A DNA stretch of 64,000 nucleotides from Hellea sp. (GTDB taxonomy: Bacteria; Pseudomonadota; Alphaproteobacteria; Caulobacterales; Maricaulaceae), in NCBI GenBank assembly GCA_028224375.1, contig JAOIVW010000006.1, positions 1 through 64,000 of the forward strand, in the 5' to 3' direction. The notes under the pieces are model-generated. The model did no database searches. It was not told where the DNA came from and worked only from the letters and a program-made list of their open reading frames with translations. Positions within the stretch are counted from its first letter, which is position 1, and each line of letters starts with the position of its first letter. Below are positions 9,108-19,065 of the stretch, piece after piece. A program made the translations under genes and the position numbers.

Positions 9108-9677
9108 TTAGCAATCACGCATCCAATCGACTTCAAGCTGAAACGGACCGTCTTGATCGTCAGCTAAAATGATTCCCATCTCTTGCACTTGTGCACGGTC
9201 AAATTTGGCGCCCTGCAATGAGCGTCCAAAGATAGAACCGCTGAGGTCAGAAAATGGCACGCTAATCTCGGCCCACTCACCCTTAGGCGTTTGCGGTATA
9301 GGGGCTTGGAAACTTATCAGGCGGCCGCGATAGGTCATATCTGTACGAAAGGTCAGCTTATAAGCGCGGCCATCAGATTTGACCCGCAACGTCATGGCGC
9401 TTGCATCCTTTAAATCGCCCTTATCGACGGGGCTGCGCAGGGATGAAAATCCGCCGCCATTTGTGTTGATGACGCCTTCAAATATCATATTCCCGTTTTC
9501 AAAGCGCGGGCCGCCCGAAGATTTACCACCCATCACGCCATCATTAACGGCGCGCCATTGGCCCGTCTCCTGAGCGGTTTCAAATTTCACATACATATTG
9601 CACTCCTGGGCTTTCGCGCAGGCCATTGAGGTGAGCCCGAGCATAAAAGCCGTCATTGTTATCGCGTATTTAGACAT
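9108..9677 (-). CDS. CIA30-like exported protein
   Basis: 189 aa. ATG 9677 was chosen because AAGAGA lies about 7 nt before it and because it gives a clean signal peptide (AITMTAFMLGLTSMACAKA); longer frames begin upstream. The mature part has the jelly-roll signature of CIA30/NDUFAF1-like proteins: WRAVNDGVMGGKSSGG, FEGVINTNGGGFSSLRS and a C-terminal FQLEVDWMRDC. Bacterial members are of unknown role, and a link to complex I is not implied. The N-terminus resembles a lipoprotein signal only weakly (SMAC). Confidence 0.75.
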   Translation of the reverse strand: MSKYAITMTAFMLGLTSMACAKAQECNMYVKFETAQETGQWRAVNDGVMGGKSSGGPRFENGNMIFEGVINTNGGGFSSLRSPVDKGDLKDASAMTLRVKSDGRAYKLTFRTDMTYRGRLISFQAPIPQTPKGEWAEISVPFSDLSGSIFGRSLQGAKFDRAQVQEMGIILADDQDGPFQLEVDWMRDC

Positions 9678-9788
9678 AAAATATCTCTTCATTGTGCTCT
9701 TGATACGTGTGAAGTGGCATAAGTGTTCACTTCTAGGCAGATTGACACCATACGCCCGAGATAGCATGTTGAGCTTATGAGGAGTTCA

Positions 9789-10685
9789 ATGAATTACATT
9801 CCCAAAGACCGCGTCAAAGCTTTGGCTGAGCGCTCTGATCTTTGGGGCGCATGGCTGACCCTTCATGTATGGGCGATCGTCATTGGCGCGATGGCGATGT
9901 TTATTCTTTTTCCTAATCCGCTGACCTTTATCCTAGCCTTCCTCCTCATAGGCTCACGGCAGCACGGCATGGCTATTTTGATGCATGATGCGGCTCATGG
10001 TATTTTGTTTAGGACCAAGGCGCTCAATGAATTTATCGGCAAATATTTACTCGGCGCCCCTTATGGCGGTGACCTTGAAGGCTATCGCAAATATCATCTG
10101 AAACACCACCGCTATGCGCAAAGTGAGCTTGACCCTGACCTTCCGCTCTCCGCTAAATTTCCGATTTCTAAAGCGAGCCTTAAGCGAAAACTCTTTCGGG
10201 ATATTACAGGGCAAACATTTCTGCGTTTGCGCCTCGCCACGATGAAAATGAAACAAGGCGAGAAACCCAATATTGAGGGTTCAGACGCCTTTCAGAAAAG
10301 CTCCCCTTGGCCTTATCTTATCACTAACGCGATTATCTTCGGCGCACTGGCATTGCTCGGCTATTGGTGGGTTTACTTTGCGCTATGGCTGGCGCCGCTC
10401 ATGACATGGTTCTTTGTCGTTCTGCGGCTCCGCAATATTACCGAGCATGCGATGACGACATTTGACGACAACCCCCTCACTCATGCCCGAACGACGTATA
10501 CCAATATCTTAGAGAAGATTTTTCTTGGGCCCTACTGGGTCAATTACCATGTCGAACATCACGCCTATATGTTCGTTCCGTGCTACCGCTTAAAAGCGCT
10601 TCACAAAGAGATGATTGGGCATCATGACAAGATGGAAATAAGACAAAGCTATCGCGACGTCTTAACCCTCGCAACTACAGGATAA
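9789..10685 (+). CDS. Membrane fatty acid desaturase/hydroxylase family protein
   Basis: 298 aa. ATG 9789 has AGGAG 5 nt upstream, so it is preferred to the ATG at 9777. The three histidine boxes of the di-iron desaturases are present: HDAAH (66-70), HLKHH (103-107) and HVEHH near residue 256, between hydrophobic helices (about 25-55 and 170-205). It should introduce a double bond or hydroxyl group into an acyl chain or related lipid at the inner membrane. The M28 peptidase gene starts 3 nt after its stop. Confidence 0.9.
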   Translation: MNYIPKDRVKALAERSDLWGAWLTLHVWAIVIGAMAMFILFPNPLTFILAFLLIGSRQHGMAILMHDAAHGILFRTKALNEFIGKYLLGAPYGGDLEGYRKYHLKHHRYAQSELDPDLPLSAKFPISKASLKRKLFRDITGQTFLRLRLATMKMKQGEKPNIEGSDAFQKSSPWPYLITNAIIFGALALLGYWWVYFALWLAPLMTWFFVVLRLRNITEHAMTTFDDNPLTHARTTYTNILEKIFLGPYWVNYHVEHHAYMFVPCYRLKALHKEMIGHHDKMEIRQSYRDVLTLATTG

Positions 10686-10688
10686 AGC

Positions 10689-12053
10689 ATGAAAAAATTG
10701 ATTTTAGGGAGCGCTATTTTATTCACGGCGCTAAATGCAAATGCGCATACGCTGGACACACCGCCGCCCTCGGAAGTTCAGGATATTTATAATATCGCTG
10801 TTGAGGCTTCGGCGGACCGCATTCAAAACGACATTCAAACCCTTGTTGATTTTGGCACGCGCCACACACTCTCGGAGACTGAAAGTGATACGCGCGGCAT
10901 CGGCGCGGCGCGGCGCTGGATATTTGCTGAATTTGAAAAAATCTCCAAAGAATGCGGTGGCTGTTTGGAAGTCATCTATGTCTCCGACACCATTGAAGGC
11001 GAGCGCCGCATCCCCGAACCCACCGAAGTGGTCTCCGTTCTCGCTATTCAAAGAGGTTCTATCGACCCAAACCGCTATGTCATGATGAGCGGCGATATTG
11101 ATAGCCGCGTGACCGACCCGCTTGACGGCACCTCAGACAGCCCCGGCGCAAATGACAATGCCTCCGGCATGGCGGGCACAATTGAAGCCGCACGTATCCT
11201 CTCCAAACGCAAATATGCAGGCTCGATTATTTACGCTGGCCTGTCCGGTGAAGAGCAGGGTCTCTTTGGCGGAAAGATTGTTGCTGAACACGCCCTCAAA
11301 GAAGGCTGGGAAATTAAGGGCGTTCTCAATAACGATATGATCTCCAATATTACGGGCATAGACGGGGTCATAGATAATTCCAGTGCTCGCGTATTTTCCG
11401 AAGGCACGCGCGCCAATGAAACCGAGGCTGAAGCCCGCTCGCGGCGTTTCACAGGCGGCGAAGTCGATAGTCCCTCGCGTAATCTGGCCCGTTACATCAA
11501 AGCGCAAGCTGATCAATATATGACCAATTTGAACGTGATGATGGTCTACCGCCTTGATCGTTTTGGCCGCGGTGGTCACCACCGCCCCTTCAACCAAGTT
11601 GGCATCCCCGGTATCCGTATCATGGAAGTCCATGAGCATTATGACCGTCAACATCAGGATTTACGCACCGAAGACGGTGTTGTTTACGGCGATACGATGG
11701 AAGGTGTGGACTCAGTCTATGCCGCGAAACTCACCGCCTTAAATATGGTCACCATGGCAGGCATGGCAGGCGCCCCGCCTTTCCCGGCCAATGTCGAAGC
11801 GACGGGCGCAGTGAAACCTTCTGCTAGGCTGTCTTGGGAGACCCCTGACAATGCAGGCAACCTCGCAGGATATCGCGTGCATTGGCGCCTAACGACGGAA
11901 CCCGAATGGACACATTCGCGCTTTATCGGCAAGGTCAATGAATGGGAGTTTAAAAACCTCGTCATCGATAACTACTTCTTCGGAGTAAGTTCAGTCGCCA
12001 AAGACGGCAGCGAAACGCCTGTTGTCTTCCCTGGGGCTGCCGGTCGGTTTTAG
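10689..12053 (+). CDS. M28 family zinc peptidase with C-terminal fibronectin-like domain
   Basis: 454 aa. A Sec signal peptide ends at NANA-H. The catalytic domain (about 40-360) shows GANDNASG (bridging Asp), GLSGEEQGLFGG (catalytic Glu-Glu), NNDM and a late His in MEVHEHYDRQHQD. In the first motif the usual H-x-D reads D-I-D (SGDIDSR), so the classical His ligand is replaced by Asp. I believe this variant recurs in one alphaproteobacterial M28 subgroup. Residues about 365-450 look like a fibronectin type III domain (LSWETPDNAGNLAGYRVHWR). Probably a periplasmic aminopeptidase. Confidence 0.87.
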   Translation: MKKLILGSAILFTALNANAHTLDTPPPSEVQDIYNIAVEASADRIQNDIQTLVDFGTRHTLSETESDTRGIGAARRWIFAEFEKISKECGGCLEVIYVSDTIEGERRIPEPTEVVSVLAIQRGSIDPNRYVMMSGDIDSRVTDPLDGTSDSPGANDNASGMAGTIEAARILSKRKYAGSIIYAGLSGEEQGLFGGKIVAEHALKEGWEIKGVLNNDMISNITGIDGVIDNSSARVFSEGTRANETEAEARSRRFTGGEVDSPSRNLARYIKAQADQYMTNLNVMMVYRLDRFGRGGHHRPFNQVGIPGIRIMEVHEHYDRQHQDLRTEDGVVYGDTMEGVDSVYAAKLTALNMVTMAGMAGAPPFPANVEATGAVKPSARLSWETPDNAGNLAGYRVHWRLTTEPEWTHSRFIGKVNEWEFKNLVIDNYFFGVSSVAKDGSETPVVFPGAAGRF

Positions 12054-12060
12054 AAATTCT

Positions 12061-12215
12061 GTCATTCCGTCCTTGTGTTTGACCAATCAAACACCGGGAC
12101 GTAGTCGTGGCGGAACCCATGTTTTGTCATTGCGACTATCAGCAAATCCGCGTTCAAGTGCAATATTCAGGCATAGGTTCCGTTCCACCAATGCTTCGCA
12201 TTGAGACGGAATGAC
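12061..12215. repeat. 155-bp MITE-like unit with 11-bp terminal inverted repeats
   Basis: GTCATTCCGTC at 12061-12071 is exactly the reverse complement of GACGGAATGAC at 12205-12215. Smaller inverted segments (GGCGGAACC / GGTTCCG) lie inside. The unit fills most of the gap between the M28 gene and the amidohydrolase gene and has no coding capacity beyond chance frames. No target duplication is obvious. Confidence 0.55.
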
Positions 12216-12333
12216 TCGTTAAAAAGCCTGTGCCTTAACGGAATAACAACACGATAATAACCCTCTCAGGGGAAAAATGGTGACGCTTTATCCCTCGCGT
12301 CCTACAACATATAAAAACAAATGGAGCCATCGC

Positions 12334-15300
12334 ATGACGCCCTCAAAAATTACGTCTCTTAAATATATTCTCTTGGGCGGTGTTGCCGCGACAAGCGCCT
12401 TTGCCTTCACAGCTATGGCTGACCATCCGCATAAGCCGAAAAAGGCAGATAGCGCCAAAGCTCAACCGATGGCTAAGAAGGTTACGCCGCCTAAAAAGGC
12501 CATGAAGAAAAAAGCCGAGAAGACAGCCATGAAAAAGGCTGACATGAAAATGGCCGCTATGAAGACTAAGGCCAAAAGTAAAAAATCAGACGAAGAGTCT
12601 GCTGATGAAGACGAAAAATGGGACGTCATGAACCCTCCGGGCGACAAGCGCGAGATTGATATCAATGTCACCGAAGGCACTTGGATGAGCCTTGACGTTT
12701 CGCCTGATGGCCAGACCATCGCCTTTGATATGCTGGGCGACATCTACACAATGCCCGTCACGGGCGGCACAGCCACTAATATCGCCAGCGGCATGGCATG
12801 GGAAATGCAGCCGCGTTTCTCCCCGGATGGCTCGCGCATTGCCTTTACCTCTGACCGCGCAGGAGGGGATAATATCTGGACGATGGATGTGGACGGCGAG
12901 AATAAAGAACAGGTCACAAAGGAAAGCTTCCGCCTGACCAATAATCCGACATGGTCACCTGACGGACAATTTATTGCCGCGCGTAAGCATTTCACAACGT
13001 CGCGCTCACTCGGCGTCGGCGAAATCTGGCTTTATCACAAAAGCGGCGGTTCAGGCGTACAGCTTGTCAAAAAGCCTTCGGAAAATGCCCAGAAAGAACT
13101 TGGTGAACCCATGTTTTCTGCTGATGGACATTACATTTATTATACCCAAAACACGACACCAGGCCCAATTTTCGAATATGCCCAAGATACAAATAAGCAA
13201 ATCTTCCAAATCAAACGCTATGATATGGAAACAGGCGAGATTGATGTGGCCGCAGGCGGTCCCGGCGGCGCGGTCCGTCCCGCCCCCTCACCTGACGGAA
13301 AATATCTGGCCTATGTCAAACGCGTACGCGCCAAGTCTAAACTCTTCGTCAAAGATTTAGAGAGCGGCGAAGAACGCATGATTTTTGATCACCTTGATCA
13401 GGACATGCAAGAGACATGGGGCGTGCAAGGCATGTATCCCAATATGGATTGGAGCCCAGATAGTAGTTCACTTTATTTCTGGGCCAATGGTCAATTCCAT
13501 TCCGTCAATGTGGAAGATGGCGACATTGAGCACATTGACTTTGCCGTCAATGACACGCGCACAGTCATGGACGCGCCGCGCCCTGAGGTCGAAGTTTCGC
13601 CAGAAGAGTTTAAGACACAGATACCGCGCTTTGTTCAAGTCTCCCCCGATGGCAAAACTGTGGTGTTTGAAAGCCTCGGCAAATTATACTTACGCAATAA
13701 AGCCTCAGGCCGCGTCAGGCCTATGACGGATCTGCCTAAGTCCATGCGTGAGCTTTATCCAAGCTGGTCACGCGACTCCAAAAATATTATCTTCACAACA
13801 TGGAATGACGCGGATTTAGGCGCTATCCATATGATGAATGTGGCGTCCAAGAGAATTACAACACTGACGAAAAATCCGGGCCATTATAAACGCGCGGCCT
13901 TCTCGCCCAGCGGTGAGTATTTCACTTACGAAAAGGGCTCAGGCGGTAATTTGACAGCGCCTGAATGGTCGGCAGCCCCAGGTCTATATGTCCAAACTGT
14001 TGAGGACGGTGAGCCTGTGCGCATTAGTCAATCGGGCAGTGACCCGCATTTTGACGGGGATGAGCTGCGGGTTTATTTCACTAAATTCCTGGATAAGAAA
14101 AACACGCTCGTTTCCACTAACTTGCTTGGCGATGATGAGCGCAAACATGCCTCGTCAACCATGGCGCAGAGCTTCCACGTTTCGCCTGACGGGACGATGA
14201 TTGCCATGCGGGAGAATTATAATCTCTATGTTCAGCCTGCTCTGAAGGGGCCGCAAAACGTGGATATATCCATGAAGTCAACAGCTCTGCCCGTGACAAA
14301 AGTCAGCCATGGCGGCGCGACCTATCCGAGCTGGACAAATGATAATAAGCTCAGCTGGACCCTCGGCCCGACGCTCTTCACTGTTGATGCGGCTGAGGTC
14401 ATGGAGGACGATTTTGAACCGACTAAAACCGGCATTGACCTGTCCTACAAAGTCAAGGCTGATAAGCCCAAAGGCATGATTGCGCTAACCAATGCGCGTA
14501 TCATTACGATGTCTGACGAAGATGGCGGCGTTATCGAAGACGGCACTATTTTGATTAATGGCGACCGCATTGAAGCCATTGGTGAGGACGTGACTTATGC
14601 AGGTGATGTCACAACCATCGATATGGACGGCAAGACGATTATTCCCGGATTGATTGACGCTCATGCCCATGGCCCGCAAGGCATAGATGAGCTTATCCCG
14701 CAGCAAAATTGGGAAACGGTCGCGACACTGGCCCTCGGCGTCACAACCATTTTTGACCCATCCAGCCGCGCCAGTGAAATATTCGCGGCAGGCGAGATGC
14801 AACGCGCAGGCGAGCTTCTCGCGCCGCGTATCTATTCGACAGGCGAAGTTGTTTACGGCGCGAAAGCTCCCGGCTTCTTTGCCAATATCCAAAGCGAAGA
14901 AGATGCTCAGGAACATGTTGGCCGCCTGAAAAACCAAGGCGCGCATGGCGTGAAAAACTATAACCAACCGCGCCGCGACCAGAGACAACAAGTCGTCAAA
15001 GCGTCCCGTGATAATGACCTAATTGTCGTGTCCGAAGGCGGCTCGCTTTATCATATGGATATGAGCCTTGTGCAGGACGGAAACACATCCGTTGAGCATA
15101 ACCTGCCCGTCAGCGCGATTTATGATGATGTGGTTCAGATGTATAGCCAGACCAATGTCGCCTATACGCCGACCCTTGTTGTGACATATGGCGGTGTGCG
15201 CGGCGAGGATTATTATTATCAAGAGTCAGATGTTTGGAAACATCCACTCCTGTCCAAACACGTCCCGCCAACAATCCTTCAGCCCCGTTCCGTGCGCCGC

Positions 15301-15705
15301 CAAATGGCGCCTGAAGAAGATTACGCCGATGCAGCCTCTGCAGCGACGGCCAAAAAGCTGATGGAAGCGGGTGTGCCCGTCTCTATTGGCGCGCATGGTC
15401 AGCGCGAAGGCCTCGCCTCGCATTGGGAAATCTGGAGTTTTGCGCGCGGCGGTATGAGCCCGGTTCAAGCGCTAAGCACAGCAACAACAGAGCCGGCCCG
15501 TCACTTAGGCTTTTCCAAAGACATTGGCAGTCTCGAGGAAGGTAAGCTTGCTGACCTCGTCATCCTCGATGAAAACCCACTCGACGATATCCGCAATACG
15601 GAGACCATTGAACACGTCATGATTGGCGGCCGCCTATACGAAGCGGAGACTATGAATGAGGTTTATACAGGCGATAAGAAACGCCTGCCATATTGGTGGG
15701 AGTAA
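12334..15705 (+). CDS. Exported beta-propeller (TolB/WD40-like) amidohydrolase
   Basis: 1123 aa. ATG 12334 was chosen over 12277: GGAG lies 7 nt before it and a Sec signal peptide follows at once (ILLGGVAATSAFAF). Residues about 30-85 are an unusual Lys/Ala/Met-rich stretch. Then come PD40/TolB propeller repeats (SPDGQTIAFD, SPDGSRIAFTS, SPDGKYLAYV). From about 720 a metal-dependent amidohydrolase domain begins, with GLIDAHAHG (HxH), later His in VEHNLPV and GAHGQ, and the closing KLADLVILDENPL. It probably hydrolyses a peptide-like or cyclic amide compound in the periplasm. It stands just upstream of an S9 peptidase and may share its regulation. Confidence 0.87.
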   Translation: MTPSKITSLKYILLGGVAATSAFAFTAMADHPHKPKKADSAKAQPMAKKVTPPKKAMKKKAEKTAMKKADMKMAAMKTKAKSKKSDEESADEDEKWDVMNPPGDKREIDINVTEGTWMSLDVSPDGQTIAFDMLGDIYTMPVTGGTATNIASGMAWEMQPRFSPDGSRIAFTSDRAGGDNIWTMDVDGENKEQVTKESFRLTNNPTWSPDGQFIAARKHFTTSRSLGVGEIWLYHKSGGSGVQLVKKPSENAQKELGEPMFSADGHYIYYTQNTTPGPIFEYAQDTNKQIFQIKRYDMETGEIDVAAGGPGGAVRPAPSPDGKYLAYVKRVRAKSKLFVKDLESGEERMIFDHLDQDMQETWGVQGMYPNMDWSPDSSSLYFWANGQFHSVNVEDGDIEHIDFAVNDTRTVMDAPRPEVEVSPEEFKTQIPRFVQVSPDGKTVVFESLGKLYLRNKASGRVRPMTDLPKSMRELYPSWSRDSKNIIFTTWNDADLGAIHMMNVASKRITTLTKNPGHYKRAAFSPSGEYFTYEKGSGGNLTAPEWSAAPGLYVQTVEDGEPVRISQSGSDPHFDGDELRVYFTKFLDKKNTLVSTNLLGDDERKHASSTMAQSFHVSPDGTMIAMRENYNLYVQPALKGPQNVDISMKSTALPVTKVSHGGATYPSWTNDNKLSWTLGPTLFTVDAAEVMEDDFEPTKTGIDLSYKVKADKPKGMIALTNARIITMSDEDGGVIEDGTILINGDRIEAIGEDVTYAGDVTTIDMDGKTIIPGLIDAHAHGPQGIDELIPQQNWETVATLALGVTTIFDPSSRASEIFAAGEMQRAGELLAPRIYSTGEVVYGAKAPGFFANIQSEEDAQEHVGRLKNQGAHGVKNYNQPRRDQRQQVVKASRDNDLIVVSEGGSLYHMDMSLVQDGNTSVEHNLPVSAIYDDVVQMYSQTNVAYTPTLVVTYGGVRGEDYYYQESDVWKHPLLSKHVPPTILQPRSVRRQMAPEEDYADAASAATAKKLMEAGVPVSIGAHGQREGLASHWEIWSFARGGMSPVQALSTATTEPARHLGFSKDIGSLEEGKLADLVILDENPLDDIRNTETIEHVMIGGRLYEAETMNEVYTGDKKRLPYWWE

Positions 15706-15778
15706 GGACGAACCCAAGCGTTCGGCTCGGCCGCACGCATTCTGAACAGCATAATAATAGTAATTTTAGTGAGGCGTT

Positions 15779-17818
15779 ATGAAACGGTTATTAGCTCTAG
15801 TGATTTTGGCGGTGAGCTTTAGCGCAGCCGCATCAGCCCATGATGAAATCGTGCCGTTCTCGGCGGCGGATGTATTTGAACTTGAATGGGCGGATCAGCC
15901 TCAGATATCACCCGATGGTCAGCAGGCTCTTTATGTGCGCCGATTCAACGATATTATGACCGACCGGACACGCTCTCATGTTTGGCTCGTAAACCTTGAT
16001 GGCAGCTCACATGAACCTCTCTTCGCCGACACAGACTCTTACAGCTCGCCGCGCTGGTCTCCTGAAGGAGAGCGCATTGCCTATATGAAACGTAATTCAG
16101 GACAAACCAGACTTTATGTTCATTACCTAAAGTCGGGCCGAGAGGCTCTTATTGGCTCATTTGAGGAAAACCCAGGGAATCTCACTTGGTCGCCTGATGG
16201 GGACATGTTGGCTTTTACGATGGCGGTGAAAGCGGAAAGCGAAAAACTTGTCAGTAAGCCGAAAAAACCAGAGGGCGCTAAATGGGCTGAACCCCCTATA
16301 GTTATAGATCGCGCCCGCTACCGCACAAACGGCGCAGGGTTTTTAGATTTGGCTTACGACCACGTCTTTACGATACCAGCCGAGGGCGGCACGCGGCGTC
16401 AGCTCACCTCTGGTGATTTTCAACATAATGGCGCCCTCTCCTTCACACCCGATGGAAAAGAAATTTTGTTTTCCGCCAATCGCCATGAGGATTGGGAACT
16501 TGAGACCAGAGAAGCGGACATTTTTTCTGTAAATGTCACGTCAGGTGAATTGACCCAGTTGACAGACCTTCCCGGAGTCGAGTCCAGTCCCAAGGCCTCA
16601 CCCGACGGGCGCCGCATTGCCTATCTTCGCACAGCCAAAGAGCCTCAACCCTTTATCCCTAGCAATGTCTTTATCATGGACCGCGAAGGCGAACATTCAA
16701 AAAACCTGACTAAAAATTTGGATCGCCGCATTGGCGATTTACAATGGATGTCTAATCGCGACATGAGCTTCACCTATCAAAATCGCGGTGAGAACATGGT
16801 AGGCGTTGTCGATGTGGACGGCGAGCGGCGCGTTGCGGTCAAAGGCATTGGCGGCACTACAATCGGGCGCCCTTATGTCAGCGGCAGTTATGACGCGGGC
16901 GCTAATGGGGCCTTGGTTTACACCAAAGGAAATGCTCACCGCCCGGGCGATCTTTATGCCTTGAAAAATGGCAAAGCAAAAAGACTCACATACCTGAATG
17001 AAGACCTTCTAGCCCAGCGAGACCTTGGCGAAGTTCGCTCATTTACTTATGAATCATCCCTAGACGGGCTTGAGGTCCAAGGCTGGATGATCACGCCGCC
17101 TGATTATGAGGAAGGAAAAACCTATCCATTGATTATCGAAATTCATGGCGGTCCGCACCTTGCCTATGGCCCTCATTTCTCCGCAGAACTTCAGCGTATG
17201 GCAGCGGCAGGTTATGTCGTGATTTACGACAATCACCGCGGCTCTATTGGATATGGCAGCGATTTTGCCAATCTGCTTAAGTATAAATACTCAAGTCCCG
17301 ATGATTTTGCTGACCACATGTCGGCGGTGGATTGGGCCATCGACAATGGTTTTGCTGATGAAAATAATTTGTTTATTGCCGGCGGCTCAGCAGGCGGTAT
17401 CGCCACGGCCTATGCCATCGGTCTCACGGATCGCTTTAACGCGGCCATGGCCGCCAAGCCCGTGATTAACTGGATCTCAAAAGTGCTGACAGCAGACAGC
17501 TATATCGGACAGATTGCGACGCAATTTCCCGGCCCTCCCTGGGAAGAATTTGAGCATTATTGGAAGCGCTCGCCGCTCTCGCTGGTTGGGAATGTCGAAA
17601 CGCCAACCATGCTGATCACCGGCGAAGTCGACTACCGCACACCGATTTCTGAGACCGAGCAATTTTACCAAGCGTTGCAGCTCCGCGGCGTCCCCAGCGT
17701 CATGGTTCGGATTCCCGGATCAAATCACGGCATCGCGTCTCGTCCGTCACGTCTCAACACAAAAACCGATTACACTTTGGCGTGGTTCGAGAAGTATAAA
17801 GTGATGGATGAGGAGTAG
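15779..17818 (+). CDS. S9 family prolyl oligopeptidase-type peptidase
   Basis: 679 aa. Signal peptide ASAHDE-type at the N-terminus. A beta-propeller (about 25-400, repeats such as SPEGERIAYM and SPDGRRIAYLR) is followed by an alpha/beta-hydrolase domain with Ser537 in GGSAGG, Asp618 in GEVDYRTP and His650 in GSNHG. It cleaves short peptides, probably in the periplasm. GTGAGGCG precedes the ATG. A rho-independent terminator follows 43 nt after the stop. Confidence 0.93.
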   Translation: MKRLLALVILAVSFSAAASAHDEIVPFSAADVFELEWADQPQISPDGQQALYVRRFNDIMTDRTRSHVWLVNLDGSSHEPLFADTDSYSSPRWSPEGERIAYMKRNSGQTRLYVHYLKSGREALIGSFEENPGNLTWSPDGDMLAFTMAVKAESEKLVSKPKKPEGAKWAEPPIVIDRARYRTNGAGFLDLAYDHVFTIPAEGGTRRQLTSGDFQHNGALSFTPDGKEILFSANRHEDWELETREADIFSVNVTSGELTQLTDLPGVESSPKASPDGRRIAYLRTAKEPQPFIPSNVFIMDREGEHSKNLTKNLDRRIGDLQWMSNRDMSFTYQNRGENMVGVVDVDGERRVAVKGIGGTTIGRPYVSGSYDAGANGALVYTKGNAHRPGDLYALKNGKAKRLTYLNEDLLAQRDLGEVRSFTYESSLDGLEVQGWMITPPDYEEGKTYPLIIEIHGGPHLAYGPHFSAELQRMAAAGYVVIYDNHRGSIGYGSDFANLLKYKYSSPDDFADHMSAVDWAIDNGFADENNLFIAGGSAGGIATAYAIGLTDRFNAAMAAKPVINWISKVLTADSYIGQIATQFPGPPWEEFEHYWKRSPLSLVGNVETPTMLITGEVDYRTPISETEQFYQALQLRGVPSVMVRIPGSNHGIASRPSRLNTKTDYTLAWFEKYKVMDEE

Positions 17819-17861
17819 TGTGGTTTGCTGGGAAGCGTATGTCTTGAACAGAAATGAAATA

Positions 17862-17898
17862 AGACACACTACTTCTGCAATGTGTCTCGGCTTTTTTT
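17862..17898 (+). terminator. Rho-independent terminator after the S9 peptidase
   Basis: AGACACA (17862-17868) pairs with TGTGTCT (17881-17887), followed by CGGC and a run of seven T. It is placed to end the 12.3-17.8 kb transcript. Confidence 0.8.
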
Positions 17899-18027
17899 AA
17901 ATGAAAACCTAAAGATGGGAAGTCTCAAAGAAAATGAACGATCCGCAGAGTTAGTGCCGAAAGTTCATGTCATGCTATAGAAGTCTCATCGTGAATTCAT
18001 TCAGGGAGCGTCGCTCCAGCCACAATA

Positions 18028-18516
18028 TTACTGAGCCTTATTTTCTGAATTTGCAACAAACCGAACGACATTAAGCTCATAAGAATTATTGGCTCCGAAA
18101 CCAATAAGTCCGGAGGTAGCTCTGTTGGTTAAAGTGGCCAGGTGGTAATTATATGTCTGCCCAGCTTGGGCCTCCAATTTGAATGAACCGCCTTTATTAG
18201 TGCTGATGGGATCAATTTTTAGTTCTACTTCATATGCCCCCGGCGGGACCGATACACGCAAGTATTGTTTTTTGTTAATGTTACCGACGTCTTCTCCATT
18301 GACTAAAACTCGTGCATTCCGAATATAGCCAGCAGTCCCTAAATCTCCCCTGTCAATCATCAGAATAGCTGTATTTTCATCAGCCACAGGAAGGGCTTTA
18401 GCGTCTTGAGTGTTGACGCCTTGTTGACTTAAGCGGCTTTCAGGAGTGGTTGAAGCACAAGCAATCAGAATTAATGCAGGCGCGCAAATTGATAGAGACA
18501 ATTTTGTTCGGATCAT
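18028..18516 (-). CDS. DUF2846-like lipoprotein
   Basis: 162 aa. The lipobox is LILIAC. The mature part has a short beta-sandwich carrying PEGA/DUF2846-like patterns (RVLVNGEDVGNI, RVSVPPGAYEVEL, EAQAGQTYNYHL). Such domains usually sit in the periplasm and are thought to bind cell-surface components; function unknown. AAGGG lies about 10 nt before the ATG. It runs opposite to the S9 gene and is followed on its upstream side by the tpiA remnant. Confidence 0.65.
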   Translation of the reverse strand: MIRTKLSLSICAPALILIACASTTPESRLSQQGVNTQDAKALPVADENTAILMIDRGDLGTAGYIRNARVLVNGEDVGNINKKQYLRVSVPPGAYEVELKIDPISTNKGGSFKLEAQAGQTYNYHLATLTNRATSGLIGFGANNSYELNVVRFVANSENKAQ

Positions 18517-18681
18517 GAAATTTTCCCTTTAAAACTTAGATGTTTTTTGTTCGTCCTTAAATTGAATAACAAATTACACTCTAAAAGTCAATGTAATGCC
18601 CACTTAGAGCCATTTCCAAGACGAGATTGGAACCGTCTTTGAAATTGGCAAACCTTAGCAAGAGGCCTATTCTTAATCTTC

Positions 18682-18829
18682 TCAAGCGTCACGCGCAATC
18701 GCCGCCAAGCTCTCCATTTCCAAACATGCCCCGCCAATGAGTGCGCCGTTGACATTTTCCGCACCTAATATCTCTTTGGCATTCGTAGGTTTAACGGAGC
18801 CGCCATAATGATAGACATAAGTGAGGCCG
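18682..18829 (-). pseudogene. Remnant of the 3' end of tpiA
   Basis: The minus strand encodes [14 protein letters not shown], then [18 protein letters not shown] and AAIARDA followed by a stop at 18682-18684, in one frame. This is the C-terminal ~47 residues of triosephosphate isomerase, parallel to the intact tpiA at 20333-21046. Over 126 aligned nt I count about 78% identity. The 5' part is missing: similarity stops near 18829, where an AT-rich stretch begins. There is no start codon, so it is not a gene. The rest of 18517-19065 holds nothing else I recognise. Confidence 0.88.
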
Positions 18830-19065
18830 GTTAATTTAATAAATTATAATAGCTTTGTTATTTCTAAATGATTGGAAGCCAATCGGAGGACCCAATATCG
18901 TAGAAAACCAATAACCTCTATTAAATTCACATATGCAGATTTGGGCTTTAGAACGCCCAAAAACTTGGATGAACAGATCAGCGTTTTGTGCATGCCCAAT
19001 AAAGGGAAAAGGACGAAACCACCTCAGCCCCTTCCTGACTTTATCATTTGGCATCGCATAGTTCT

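Noticed and set aside
12022-12204. 60-codon frame across the MITE-like repeat
   Set aside because: Repeat-derived and overlaps the M28 stop region in another frame.
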